DNA of 24,697 nucleotides from assembly GCA_016290335.1 (NCBI GenBank), contig JAEETM010000050.1, forward strand, positions 1 through 24,697. The letters are read 5' to 3'. Numbering within the stretch: position 1 is the stretch's first letter; each line of letters starts with the position of its first letter. The position numbers and the translations under genes were made by a program. The notes beneath the pieces are model-generated. The model saw only the letters and a list, made by a program, of their open reading frames with translations. It searched no databases and was not told the DNA's origin. Origin of the DNA: Treponema sp. (lineage in GTDB: Bacteria > Spirochaetota > Spirochaetia > Treponematales > Treponemataceae). Positions 14,672 through 22,100 of the stretch are shown in pieces.

Positions 14672-16249
14672 TTAAAGTTCGGGGACAAGGTCGGTGCAGA
14701 GTTTGTGGAACTCGATGGCTTCGGCGATGTGGGCGGACTGGATGTCTTTGCTTTCGGCTATGTCGGCAATGGTGCGGGCAACTTTGATGCAGGAAGAAAC
14801 AGCTCGGGGTGAAAAACCGAAACGCAGGATTGCTGAGTTCAAAATCTCCTGGCCTTCAGAATCAACCGGGCAAAAATCAAGAACTTCCTGAGGACTCAGT
14901 TTTGCATTTTTAATTCCCTGTCTTTTTCGCTGAGCCTTAACTGCTGCTGCTACACCGCGACGGATTTCATCTGTAGTTTCCAGACCCGGCCGTTTTTCTG
15001 CTTCGGCATCTCCATCACTGTTATTCTCAACAAACACTCGCAAATCTACACGGTCAAGCAACGGGGCTGAAAACTTTTTCCAATACTGCTCAATCGATTT
15101 TCCGCTGCACAGACACATCTTTGTTTTTGAACCATAGTTTCCGCATGGGCAGGGATTTACCGCCATAATCAGCTGGAACTGAGCCGGATAATTTGTACTC
15201 CGCCCCGCCCTGCACAAGGTAATGCTTCCGCTTTCCAGCGGAACCCTGAGCATCTGCAGAACAGAAGAACGGAACTCTGCCGCTTCATCCAGAAATAAAA
15301 CACCATTATGTGCAAGTGAAATTTCTCCCGGTCTGCAATTTACGCCGCCACCGCAGATACCCTCAATCGAAGACGTCTGGTGCGGTATTCTAAACGGAGG
15401 AACTCGGATTAAAGGTTCAGACGGTTTTATAAGCCCGGCTAGCGACCAGATTCTTGTTACCGATTGTGCTTCTTCAAGTGTAAGAATCGGGTTTATGGCA
15501 GGGAACTTTTGAATCGCCATTGTCTTACCACAACCTGGGGCACCCAACGCCAAAAGATTATGTCCGCCGGCAGCCGTAATCTGCAAAGCTCGGACAAGCA
15601 TTCGCTGCCCTTTAAGCTCTGCAAATTCATAACCGGGAGAAATTTCAATAAACTTAACTCCATCATATTCCATGCAACCTGGAGGAAGGTAATTATCATC
15701 ACCTGAACCGGAGATGCCTCTTGTTTCATAAAAAGAATAATCCTTCAGGGCACGAAATGCATTTTCAAGAGAATCGGCTCCATAAACCTGAACGCCGGTA
15801 ACTTCCCTTGCTTCATCCGCATTCTGAACAGGAACAATACAACGCATAATGCCAGCCGCAGCCGCCGTGGAAACCGCCGCATGGATTCCCTTTACAGGGC
15901 GCACCTTACCGGAAAGCTCCAGCTCGCCCATTACAAGAATCGGGTCGGTAATAAAACTTTTTTCACCGTTAGACTCCGCATTTGCCGCCAAAACACTAAG
16001 CGCAATCGGCAAGTCAAAACCTGCACCTTCTTTTTTCAAGTCCGCAGGCGACAGGCTGATTAAAATCCTTTCTGGCGGAAAATCAAATCCCGAGTTTCTG
16101 ATTGCAGCCTGCATCCTTTCACGCGACTCCTTTACCGCGCTGTCCGCTAATCCGACAATATCAATTGCAGGAATCCCGCGCCGCAAATCAACCTCAGTCG
16201 TTACCAGAGCACCTTCATACCCAAAGGGCGAAAACGAAAAAATCTTCAT
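14672..16249 (-). CDS. YifB/ComM family Mg-chelatase-like AAA+ ATPase
   Basis: This 525-residue protein belongs to the YifB/ComM family. The N-terminal ChlI-type domain (about 1-170) is recognised by MKIFSFSPFGYEGALVTTEVDLRRGIPAIDIVGLADSAVKESRER. The AAA+ core has Walker A GAPGCGKT (236-243) and Walker B VLFLDEAAEF (D321, E322), and a Cys-rich NPCPCGNYG-C-C motif follows. The C-terminal lid holds SPRAVSSCIKVARTIADI. In naturally competent bacteria ComM is a branch-migration helicase acting in recombination of imported DNA; a DNA role is likely here but no competence genes are nearby. The ATG at 16249 has an AGAGG ribosome site 5 bp away. Length is normal. It stands alone between the tRNA and the hairpin element. 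Confidence 0.92.
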   Translation of the reverse strand: MKIFSFSPFGYEGALVTTEVDLRRGIPAIDIVGLADSAVKESRERMQAAIRNSGFDFPPERILISLSPADLKKEGAGFDLPIALSVLAANAESNGEKSFITDPILVMGELELSGKVRPVKGIHAAVSTAAAAGIMRCIVPVQNADEAREVTGVQVYGADSLENAFRALKDYSFYETRGISGSGDDNYLPPGCMEYDGVKFIEISPGYEFAELKGQRMLVRALQITAAGGHNLLALGAPGCGKTMAIQKFPAINPILTLEEAQSVTRIWSLAGLIKPSEPLIRVPPFRIPHQTSSIEGICGGGVNCRPGEISLAHNGVLFLDEAAEFRSSVLQMLRVPLESGSITLCRAGRSTNYPAQFQLIMAVNPCPCGNYGSKTKMCLCSGKSIEQYWKKFSAPLLDRVDLRVFVENNSDGDAEAEKRPGLETTDEIRRGVAAAVKAQRKRQGIKNAKLSPQEVLDFCPVDSEGQEILNSAILRFGFSPRAVSSCIKVARTIADIAESKDIQSAHIAEAIEFHKLCTDLVPEL

Positions 16250-16385
16250 AAAAACCTCTCGCCATTAATATTTCTTTAATTTGAGATTTCGGACCATTTT
16301 TTGGAAAGAAATTTGATGATCTTTAAATATTTTTTGAATTATTACTCAACGTTTGACTTGTAAATTAAGTGAAGCGGATTTTAGG

Positions 16386-16473
16386 GCCACAACCATACGC
16401 ACTTGCTTTGGTTGTGCCTAGGAGAGAGGGTAGCTCGCAACGAAAGTGCGAGCGCAGGGGGAGACTTCCCCCT
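16386..16473. repeat. Three consecutive hairpins upstream of the MATE gene
   Basis: Three perfect inverted repeats follow each other: CACAACCA/TGGTTGTG (16388-16416), GCTCGCA/TGCGAGC with loop ACGAAAG (16433-16453), and AGGGGGA/TCCCCCT with loop GACT (16456-16473). The segment is far richer in GC than its surroundings. The last arm ends 1 bp before the MATE -35 box. No T-run follows the third hairpin on either strand, so it is unlikely to be a simple terminator. It may be a REP-like dispersed repeat or a structured RNA. The remaining gap (16250-16385) shows nothing further. Confidence 0.6.
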
Positions 16474-16474
16474 C

Positions 16475-16502
16475 TTGTATCATCATCTTACTCTAGTATA
16501 AA
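16475..16502 (+). promoter_or_regulatory. Probable promoter of the MATE gene
   Basis: TTGTAT (16475-16480), a 16-bp spacer and TATAAA (16497-16502) lie upstream of the ATG at 16521. The leader would be short, about a dozen bases, with no visible Shine-Dalgarno sequence. Confidence 0.5.
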
Positions 16503-16520
16503 ATATTACCACACCCAATT

Positions 16521-17948
16521 ATGAAAAATCACACTTTATCGCAACGCTTATCAACTCAATTTGGCCCGGCCAGCTTTTACGCACAGGCTTTGAAAATCGC
16601 AATTCCCGTAATGACCCAGATGCTCATTCAAAATCTGGTTTCGCTGATTGACAACTTTATGGTTGCAGGACTCGGTGATGTAAAAATGTCGGGCGTAAAC
16701 ATCTGCGGTCAAATCATCTTTTTGTTCATGGTTTTTATGAATACAATCTCCATGGCTGGCGGCATTTTCCTTACTCAATTTTTCGGCGCAAAAGATAAGG
16801 GCGGAATGAAGCAGTCCTTCTGTTTTAAGCTTTGGACCGGACTGTTTGTTGTTGCCGTTTTTTCTACTGTATGTTTTATTTTTCCCCGGCAGATTTTGAG
16901 CCTGATGGTTAGGGGCAACTCACAGGCAGATTTGATTCTGGACGAAGGTGTAAAATACATTCGGATAATTGGCTTTATGGGAATCCCGTGGATGATTTCT
17001 GCCATGATTTCTTCGTCTCTGCGTGAGATTGGAAAAGTAAAGGTTCCGCTTGTGATTTCGATCATTGCAACCTGTGTGAACACGTTCTTCAACTGGATTT
17101 TGATTTACGGAAACCTTGGTGCTCCGCGTCTGGAGGTTCGTGGTGCTGCGATTGCAACCGTAATTGCGCGCACTGTGGAAGCTGTGATTTTTATCATCTG
17201 GATGCTCAAAAACAAGCCCGACTTTGCAATTAAGCTTTTAGATTTATTCCGCCTGAACTTCCGGCTTTTTGGCGACATTCTCAAAAAAGCCTGGATGATT
17301 ATGCTTTCCGAAATGGTGTGGGCAATTGCAGAAACGATTACTACAGCTTTGTACAATGGCCGCGGCGGTGCAGATGTAGTTTCGGGGATGTCTTCAAGCT
17401 TTGCAATTTCAAACCTTTTCTTTGTAGCGTTCAGCGGAATCATTACCGCCACCGGTGTTATAATTGGAAAAGATTTGGGCAGCGGTGAACTGGACAAGGC
17501 ACGGCGCGAAAAAGTTTGGATTCTAAATGGTGCCAAGATTTTCGGATTGTTTTTTACCGGTGTCGGTTTGCTGTGTATGCTGCTTGTTCCGGTTGTATTC
17601 CGAAACCTGAGTCTGAACTCGCAGAGTATTTGCCGCCACATGGTTTTAGTTATGGCAATCTACATGCCAATCTGGGTTTACATGAACGGGCAGTTTGCCA
17701 TAAGCCGTGCAGGTGGCGACACCACAATGGGAGTCCTTGTCGACGGAATCGGAAATCTTGGCATTGTTATTCCCGGGATTTTTCTTCTGGCAAAATGCAC
17801 CTCTGTTGGACCGGTTGCCATGTACGTAATCATAAAGTTTGTGGAAGTGCCAAAAATCATAATCGCCCACCTGTGGCTTAAAAAAGAAAAGTGGGTTGTA
17901 AATCTTGCTGAAAAAAATAAGGAAGTTAAAAATGAAACCAGCAATTGA
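16521..17948 (+). CDS. MATE family efflux transporter
   Basis: This is a 475-residue inner-membrane protein with about twelve hydrophobic helices in two similar halves. The N-terminal part IAIPVMTQMLIQNLVSLIDNFMVAGLG, with GGIFLTQFFGAKD and FNWILIYGNLGAPRLEVRGAAIATVIAR, is typical of MATE (multidrug and toxic compound extrusion) exporters. These use a Na+ or H+ gradient to expel organic cations or metabolites. Residues FAISRAGGDTTMGVLVDGIGNLG in the second half also fit. Length is standard. The substrate cannot be predicted. The gene's last 17 bp overlap the start of the next gene, so the two are probably translated from one mRNA. Confidence 0.92.
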   Translation: MKNHTLSQRLSTQFGPASFYAQALKIAIPVMTQMLIQNLVSLIDNFMVAGLGDVKMSGVNICGQIIFLFMVFMNTISMAGGIFLTQFFGAKDKGGMKQSFCFKLWTGLFVVAVFSTVCFIFPRQILSLMVRGNSQADLILDEGVKYIRIIGFMGIPWMISAMISSSLREIGKVKVPLVISIIATCVNTFFNWILIYGNLGAPRLEVRGAAIATVIARTVEAVIFIIWMLKNKPDFAIKLLDLFRLNFRLFGDILKKAWMIMLSEMVWAIAETITTALYNGRGGADVVSGMSSSFAISNLFFVAFSGIITATGVIIGKDLGSGELDKARREKVWILNGAKIFGLFFTGVGLLCMLLVPVVFRNLSLNSQSICRHMVLVMAIYMPIWVYMNGQFAISRAGGDTTMGVLVDGIGNLGIVIPGIFLLAKCTSVGPVAMYVIIKFVEVPKIIIAHLWLKKEKWVVNLAEKNKEVKNETSN

Positions 17949-18408
17949 AATCAATCTTGACGAATTAATCGCATTCAGACTCGAAGCAAATGTAAATACT
18001 TACGCTGCTTACAAAAACGAAGTTGCCTCTACACGACTAACCTCCCACGATTTCAGATACACAAAAGGCGATTATGTTTACCATGACACTTACGTTGGCG
18101 GCGAACAGTTTGCCGGCGAAGAAGCCGTCTGGAAAAACAACACCGCCTTATATGCAATGAATTATATGGGCCGTGTTCTAAATGAAAAGTTCAACGGTGA
18201 TTTTCTAAAAGAAGCCCTTCGTGCCGCCGACCAAAAAATGCCTTATCGCGGACCATCGCTTTATCAATCCAGCACCCCTGAACTAACCGGCTTCACATAC
18301 CGCTGCACCGTCACAGGAGACTTCACCTGGTTTCAGGGTTACGAAGAAATCTTTTATATCAACACAAAAGTTTACGAATGCTTTTTCCACGGTGGCACTT
18401 TAAGATAA
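17932..18408 (+). CDS. DUF5680-like small cytoplasmic protein
   Basis: This 158-residue soluble protein shows FRLEANVNTYAAYKNEVAST, FRYTKGDYVYHDTYVGGEQFAGEEAVW and YAMNYMGRVLNE. I associate this pattern with DUF5680, a domain seen alone or after HTH domains in Gram-positive and other bacteria; its function is unknown. I choose the ATG at 17932 (MKPAIEINLDEL) because AAGGAAG lies at proper distance before it. An in-frame start 27 bp upstream has no such site. It overlaps the MATE stop by 17 bp, which points to translational coupling. Its end is only 2 bp from the convergent nuclease-like gene, so the transcripts must overlap unless termination occurs inside genes. Confidence 0.75.
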   Translation: MKPAIEINLDELIAFRLEANVNTYAAYKNEVASTRLTSHDFRYTKGDYVYHDTYVGGEQFAGEEAVWKNNTALYAMNYMGRVLNEKFNGDFLKEALRAADQKMPYRGPSLYQSSTPELTGFTYRCTVTGDFTWFQGYEEIFYINTKVYECFFHGGTLR

Positions 18409-18410
18409 AA

Positions 18411-19271
18411 CTAACTCAAATATTCCTTTGCGATTTTTTCGACCTGGCGTGCATTAATGGGATTCTCTGCAGTTTCAAATGATATTATAAGATTTTTCCC
18501 GGGATGCAGGCCATTTTTTCCATAAAGAAAAAGCTTGTGTACTGAACTGGCAGCATATTCCGCGTCATCCATTATTCCAAAATGTTCCCAGATAAACTCC
18601 TGTCTGTTACGCAGATTCAAACAAACAAAGTCCGGGAAGAACGTGCGGTTCGTACCATCCTCCACAGTAATGCTGATTGGGAACTCATACCGATACGGTA
18701 TATTAAGTCGGTTCAAAGTATCTGCAATTATAATTTCTGACTTTGAGCGGACTCTTTCTCCGCGTGCTGTAAAGTATTCCGGCCCTTCCACAGGAAAAGC
18801 CTTTCGTTCATGTTCAACAGATTGCCAAAGCGCTGCAAACTGTTCATCTGGTAACCGAACCGGTTTTATAAGTGCCCACCGGTTTTTGCGACATTTTTCA
18901 TAAACAGCCTCTACCAGCTGTGACTTTTTCGCAAAACCTTCATACGCTTTCGATGCAGCTTGCAAAACCTGCAACTCTTTTTTCAGTGCAGCAATAATTT
19001 TTTTATCATAATCTTTTTGTGCCAATGCTTTTGCCAGCTTCAGATTCTTCACGGGGATATATCTTCCATTCGCGCTGCTGTTTTTTGTCCTGTGATAATA
19101 TTGAACAACCTTATTACTTTCTGAAACACGCAATGTACCTTCCGGAGCTTTTTTGAGGTCCTTTTGTTTTTGGGCCAGCAAGGCTTTCAATTCTTTCAAA
19201 CGCGCATCAAGCATCGGTTCAAGATAAATTGGAGAAAGCTGCTCATTCTCAAAGTTTTTTGTAAACTGCAT
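18411..19271 (-). CDS. PD-(D/E)XK nuclease-like protein of unknown function
   Basis: This is a 286-residue soluble protein. Residues about 15-125 are Lys/Gln/Glu-rich, probably helical or coiled coil, with a central block VVQYYHRTKNSSANGRYIPV (55-74) and LAKALAQKDYDKKII. The C-terminal half has the order expected for a PD-(D/E)XK fold: RSKSE (E179 on the first helix), IPYRYEFPI, FPDF (D214), then FIWEHFG (E229, H230). The usual catalytic Lys after the second acid is absent. I recall similar uncharacterised proteins in anaerobic Firmicutes and spirochaetes, often in several copies per genome. The promoter lies at 19278-19306, and a five-unit inverted-repeat array lies just beyond. Nuclease activity and any link to the array are inferences. 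Confidence 0.65.
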   Translation of the reverse strand: MQFTKNFENEQLSPIYLEPMLDARLKELKALLAQKQKDLKKAPEGTLRVSESNKVVQYYHRTKNSSANGRYIPVKNLKLAKALAQKDYDKKIIAALKKELQVLQAASKAYEGFAKKSQLVEAVYEKCRKNRWALIKPVRLPDEQFAALWQSVEHERKAFPVEGPEYFTARGERVRSKSEIIIADTLNRLNIPYRYEFPISITVEDGTNRTFFPDFVCLNLRNRQEFIWEHFGIMDDAEYAASSVHKLFLYGKNGLHPGKNLIISFETAENPINARQVEKIAKEYLS

Positions 19272-19277
19272 AACACA

Positions 19278-19306
19278 AAAATAACTCTGATTTGATAAAG
19301 TGGCAA
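19278..19306 (-). promoter_or_regulatory. Promoter of the nuclease-like gene, leaderless arrangement
   Basis: TTGCCA (19301-19306), a 17-bp spacer and TATTTT (19278-19283) lie on the minus strand, and the -10 box ends 6 nt before the ATG. No Shine-Dalgarno sequence is present. The first array unit begins 36 bp upstream of the -35 box. Confidence 0.6.
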
Positions 19307-19341
19307 GGAAAAAAAGTGATTTTTTAGTAAATTTATAGACA

Positions 19342-19383
19342 ACTACGGATTAAATGGCTATGGGAGAACAATTTATCCGTAGT
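19342..19383. repeat. Array unit 1
   Basis: Both 9-bp arms are perfect (19342-19350 and 19375-19383). The loop differs from the others: on the plus strand it is purine-rich, with AAATGG and GGGAG, and resembles the minus-strand loop of unit 5, so this unit may be inverted relative to the rest. Confidence 0.9.
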
Positions 19384-19435
19384 ATACCAGTTTTTCCATG
19401 TGGTATTTCTTTTTTCTTGCATTTTTTTTATTGAT

Positions 19436-19477
19436 ACTACGGATTTTTTGTTGTGTTCAGCCAATTTTATCCGTAGG
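19436..19477. repeat. Array unit 2
   Basis: The left arm ACTACGGAT is perfect. The right arm ATCCGTAG is perfect for eight bases and ends in G instead of T. The loop begins TTTTTG and ends TTTT. Confidence 0.9.
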
Positions 19478-19530
19478 GCTTACACTTTTTCCCGTCGAGA
19501 TGCCAAGTTTTTTTATGATTTTTTGGTATG

Positions 19531-19572
19531 ACTACGGATTTTTTTTCAACATCTCATATTTTTATCCGTAAG
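19531..19572. repeat. Array unit 3
   Basis: The left arm is perfect; the right arm keeps ATCCGTA and diverges at the last two bases. The loop begins with a T-run and ends TTTTT. Confidence 0.88.
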
Positions 19573-19624
19573 ACATCCATTTTTTCTGCCAATTGCTTCC
19601 TCATCAGCTTATCCTTCATCACAA

Positions 19625-19666
19625 GCTACGGATTTTTTGTGGCAAATCACTCAAATTATTCGTAGT
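19625..19666. repeat. Array unit 4
   Basis: The left arm is CTACGGAT with G instead of A at the outer base. The right arm is ATTCGTAGT, with one change. A run of seven C follows at once. Confidence 0.85.
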
Positions 19667-19721
19667 CCCCCCCACATTTCGCATTCAATTCACATCAATT
19701 CCTGCGCCTTCTCATCTTATT

Positions 19722-19763
19722 ACTACGGATTTTTTCTCGCTCCCTCACCATTTTATCCGTATC
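19722..19763. repeat. Array unit 5
   Basis: The left arm is perfect; the right arm keeps ATCCGTA and then reads TC. This unit is the one nearest GH31, ending 48 bp before its -35 box. Confidence 0.87.
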
Positions 19764-19811
19764 CTGCAATTTTTCGCATTTAATCGTGCAAAAATCTAAC
19801 TCAAAACTAAA

Positions 19812-19840
19812 TTGCTAAAAAACAGTTTTCCCTTTACAAT
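19812..19840 (+). promoter_or_regulatory. GH31 promoter, leaderless arrangement
   Basis: TTGCTA (19812-19817), a 17-bp spacer and TACAAT (19835-19840) are followed by just 6 nt and the ATG. No Shine-Dalgarno sequence is present. Confidence 0.75.
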
Positions 19841-19846
19841 CAAAAT

Positions 19847-21976
19847 ATGTTTGCAAAAGAAAATAATCGCCTTATTATAAACGACAATTTTGGCACGGTT
19901 TGGATTGAGCCGTGGGGCACCGATTCTGTCCGCATCCGCATGACCGCCGACCGGGTTATGGATAAAAATGACTGGGCTTTAGGAGGGGAAAGTCTCCCCG
20001 ATAACGCCCCAGCTTGTTCTATTGAGATCAATGATATAGACACTACTTACCCATGGGCCGAACACTTCGCCAACGTAGAAAAAACCACGGGTCAAACCGC
20101 CACCCTTACTAACGGCCGTCTGCAGGTTCGGGTTAATCATGAAGGCTGGATCAGTTTCTGGCAGCTGAACGAAACAGGCACTTCCCTCCTCTTTGAAGAA
20201 CAATGGCGCAACCGCGCACGAATAGACCGCTTCTGCGTTCCGACCAACAACCCGGGCCGCGAGCTCAAACAAAATCCGGCAACCTTTAACTACAAGGCAA
20301 CAGTCCGCTTCGAAGCCTACGACGATGAAAAAATCTTCGGTATGGGCCAGTATCAGGATTCGCACCTGGACAAAAAAGGCGGCAGCTGGGAACTCGCACA
20401 AAAGAACAGCCAGGCTTCCGTACCGTTCATCATCTCAACAAGGGGCTATGGCTTTTTGTGGAACAATCCTGCAATCGGCACCGCAACCTTCGGCACAAAC
20501 GGCACATCCTGGACCGCTGAGCAGACACAAAAAATCGACTATTGGGTAACCTGCGGCACACCATCAGAAATAGAAAAAAACTACACCGACGTAACAGGTC
20601 GCACACCAATGATGCCAGACTTTGCAATGGGCTTCTGGCAATGCAAGCTCCGTTACCGGACACAACAGGAAGTAATCGAAGTTGCAAAAGAATACCGCCG
20701 ACGCAATCTTCCGCTGGACGTAATCGTTATAGACTTTTTCCACTGGAGCTGTCAGGGCGACTTTAAGTTTGATCCCGAAGACTGGCCAGACCCGGAGCAG
20801 ATGGTTCGCGAACTTGGCGAAATGGGCGTAAAGCTAATGGTCAGCGTTTGGCCAACAATCGATGAGCGCTCCGAAAACTTTGATGAAATGTCACGAAACG
20901 GACTGCTAATCAGCTTTGACCGCAAAAACGGATTCAACATGGATTGGATGGGCAACACCGTTTTCTTCGATGCAACAAATCCAGCGGCACAAAAATACGT
21001 GTGGGAAAAATGCAAGGAAAATTATTTCAAAAAAGGAATCCAGCTTTTCTGGCTTGATGAAGCAGAACCCGAATATGGACTTTATGAGTTTGAACATTAC
21101 AAATATCACATCGGGCCTGCAATGGAGTGTTCAAATATTTATCCATATTTTTACGCCAAAGCATTTTACGACGGGCTCTGCGAAGAAAAGCAAACCGCAC
21201 AAAATGAGGCCACCTCGCAAACAGATGAAGCCCCACTTTCACTTATTCGCTGCGCCTGGGCTGGTTCACAAAAGTTTGGTACTGTAGTCTGGAGTGGCGA
21301 TGTGCATTCCGATTTCCGTTCACTCCGCAATCAGATTCAGGCAGGCTTGAGCATGGCAATTGCAGGAATCCCATGGTGGACAACAGACATCGGCGGCTTC
21401 TTAGGTGGCGACATTAAAGACCCGGATTTCCACGAGCTATTAATCCGCTGGTTTGAATGGGCCTGCTTCTGCCCTGTAATGCGCCTTCACGGTGAACGCC
21501 CGCCATTCAAAGTGTTAGACAAGCCTTACCACGAAATCCGCGGTCACCAGATTAAACAGATGGAAAGCGGTCAGGATAACGAAGTGTGGTCTTTTGGCGA
21601 TGATGTTTACAAAATCTTAGTTGAGCTGCTTAATCTTCGCACGCGCCTTAAACCATACATCAAAACACTCATGCAGGAAGCTCACACAAACGGCACCCCG
21701 GTAATGCGCCCTCTTATGTATGATTTTTACACCGACCCGCTTGCCGTAGCTACAGAAACCCAATACATGTTTGGACCGAAGTTGTTAGTCTGCCCTATCA
21801 CCCAGGCAAAAGCAACAAGTCGCCAAGTTTATCTCCCGCTTCTTCCTGTTGATGAACTTTGGTATGATACTGCATCTGGCAACTCTTACACTGGTGGGCA
21901 AACTATTCAAGCCTCAGCTCCATTGCATCAGATTCCAGTTTTCTCCCGCGGTAAGTTTGAGGTTAAGATTTGGTAA
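19847..21976 (+). CDS. GH31 glycoside hydrolase (alpha-xylosidase/alpha-glucosidase type)
   Basis: This 709-residue enzyme of family GH31 cleaves terminal alpha-linked glucose or xylose with retention. An N-terminal beta-sandwich (about 1-245) precedes the barrel, which has GFWQCKLRYRTQQEV (262-276) and VIDFFHW (294-300). The nucleophile motif FWLDEAEPE has D404, and the acid/base motif VWSGD has D485. IAGIPWWTTDIGGF (505-518) and MRLHGER follow, then a C-terminal beta domain. FFHW and the KF-DP-W-P region after it recall alpha-xylosidases, but I cannot fix the substrate. There is no signal peptide, so it acts on imported sugars in the cytoplasm. It stands alone, with its own promoter, and is convergent with the methyltransferase gene. 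Confidence 0.93.
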   Translation: MFAKENNRLIINDNFGTVWIEPWGTDSVRIRMTADRVMDKNDWALGGESLPDNAPACSIEINDIDTTYPWAEHFANVEKTTGQTATLTNGRLQVRVNHEGWISFWQLNETGTSLLFEEQWRNRARIDRFCVPTNNPGRELKQNPATFNYKATVRFEAYDDEKIFGMGQYQDSHLDKKGGSWELAQKNSQASVPFIISTRGYGFLWNNPAIGTATFGTNGTSWTAEQTQKIDYWVTCGTPSEIEKNYTDVTGRTPMMPDFAMGFWQCKLRYRTQQEVIEVAKEYRRRNLPLDVIVIDFFHWSCQGDFKFDPEDWPDPEQMVRELGEMGVKLMVSVWPTIDERSENFDEMSRNGLLISFDRKNGFNMDWMGNTVFFDATNPAAQKYVWEKCKENYFKKGIQLFWLDEAEPEYGLYEFEHYKYHIGPAMECSNIYPYFYAKAFYDGLCEEKQTAQNEATSQTDEAPLSLIRCAWAGSQKFGTVVWSGDVHSDFRSLRNQIQAGLSMAIAGIPWWTTDIGGFLGGDIKDPDFHELLIRWFEWACFCPVMRLHGERPPFKVLDKPYHEIRGHQIKQMESGQDNEVWSFGDDVYKILVELLNLRTRLKPYIKTLMQEAHTNGTPVMRPLMYDFYTDPLAVATETQYMFGPKLLVCPITQAKATSRQVYLPLLPVDELWYDTASGNSYTGGQTIQASAPLHQIPVFSRGKFEVKIW

Positions 21977-21997
21977 TTTAAGCTAACTATTTTTTTC

Positions 21998-22100
21998 AGC
22001 CCGCCTAATTCCACAACTCGCCTTCCGTGCTTCGCTATCGCTCATTCCTCAGCTATGCTTCGGAACTGCTACGCAGGCACTCCACGCTCGGGGCAGCCTC
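21998..22100. other. GC-rich, repeat-like segment between GH31 and the methyltransferase
   Basis: The base composition changes sharply between the two convergent genes. The segment contains GCTTCGCTAT and GCTATGCTTCGG, and GCTCGGGG, which is also present in the tRNA-proximal segment (14472-14479). The last roughly 15 codons of the methyltransferase lie inside it. It looks like a dispersed intergenic repeat; copy number cannot be judged here. Confidence 0.4.

Larger units (their letters stand above)
19342..19763. repeat. Regular array of five 42-bp inverted-repeat units
   Basis: Each unit has a left arm ACTACGGAT and a right arm ATCCGTAGT, separated by exactly 24 bp, giving a fixed 42-bp footprint. 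Unit starts are 19342, 19436, 19531, 19625 and 19722, a period of 94, 95, 94 and 97 bp. Loops and the 52-55-bp spacers are not conserved in sequence but are T/C-rich on the plus strand, with very few G outside the arms. In units 2-5 the left arm is followed by TTTTT. A TTTTTC-like run lies a few bases after most right arms. The array fills the divergent gap between the nuclease-like and GH31 promoters and lies upstream of both. No coding potential is seen. Confidence 0.9.

Noticed and set aside
16456..16480. Intrinsic terminator at the GGGGGA/TCCCCC hairpin
   Set aside because: No T-run follows on either strand, and the plus-strand sequence leads straight into the MATE -35 box.
19375..19761. 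DnaA boxes / replication origin
   Set aside because: TTATCCGTA matches the DnaA box TTATCCACA at seven of nine positions, but no dnaA, dnaN or other origin genes are near, and the paired inverted geometry is not that of oriC.
19342..19763. CRISPR array
   Set aside because: The conserved parts are two 9-bp arms at fixed distance, not a 23-40-bp direct repeat; the 24-bp loops are not conserved, and no cas genes are present.
19342..19763. Integron attC sites or a dif-type array
   Set aside because: The arms lack GTTRRRY core sites, no integrase lies nearby, and the regions between units carry no gene cassettes.
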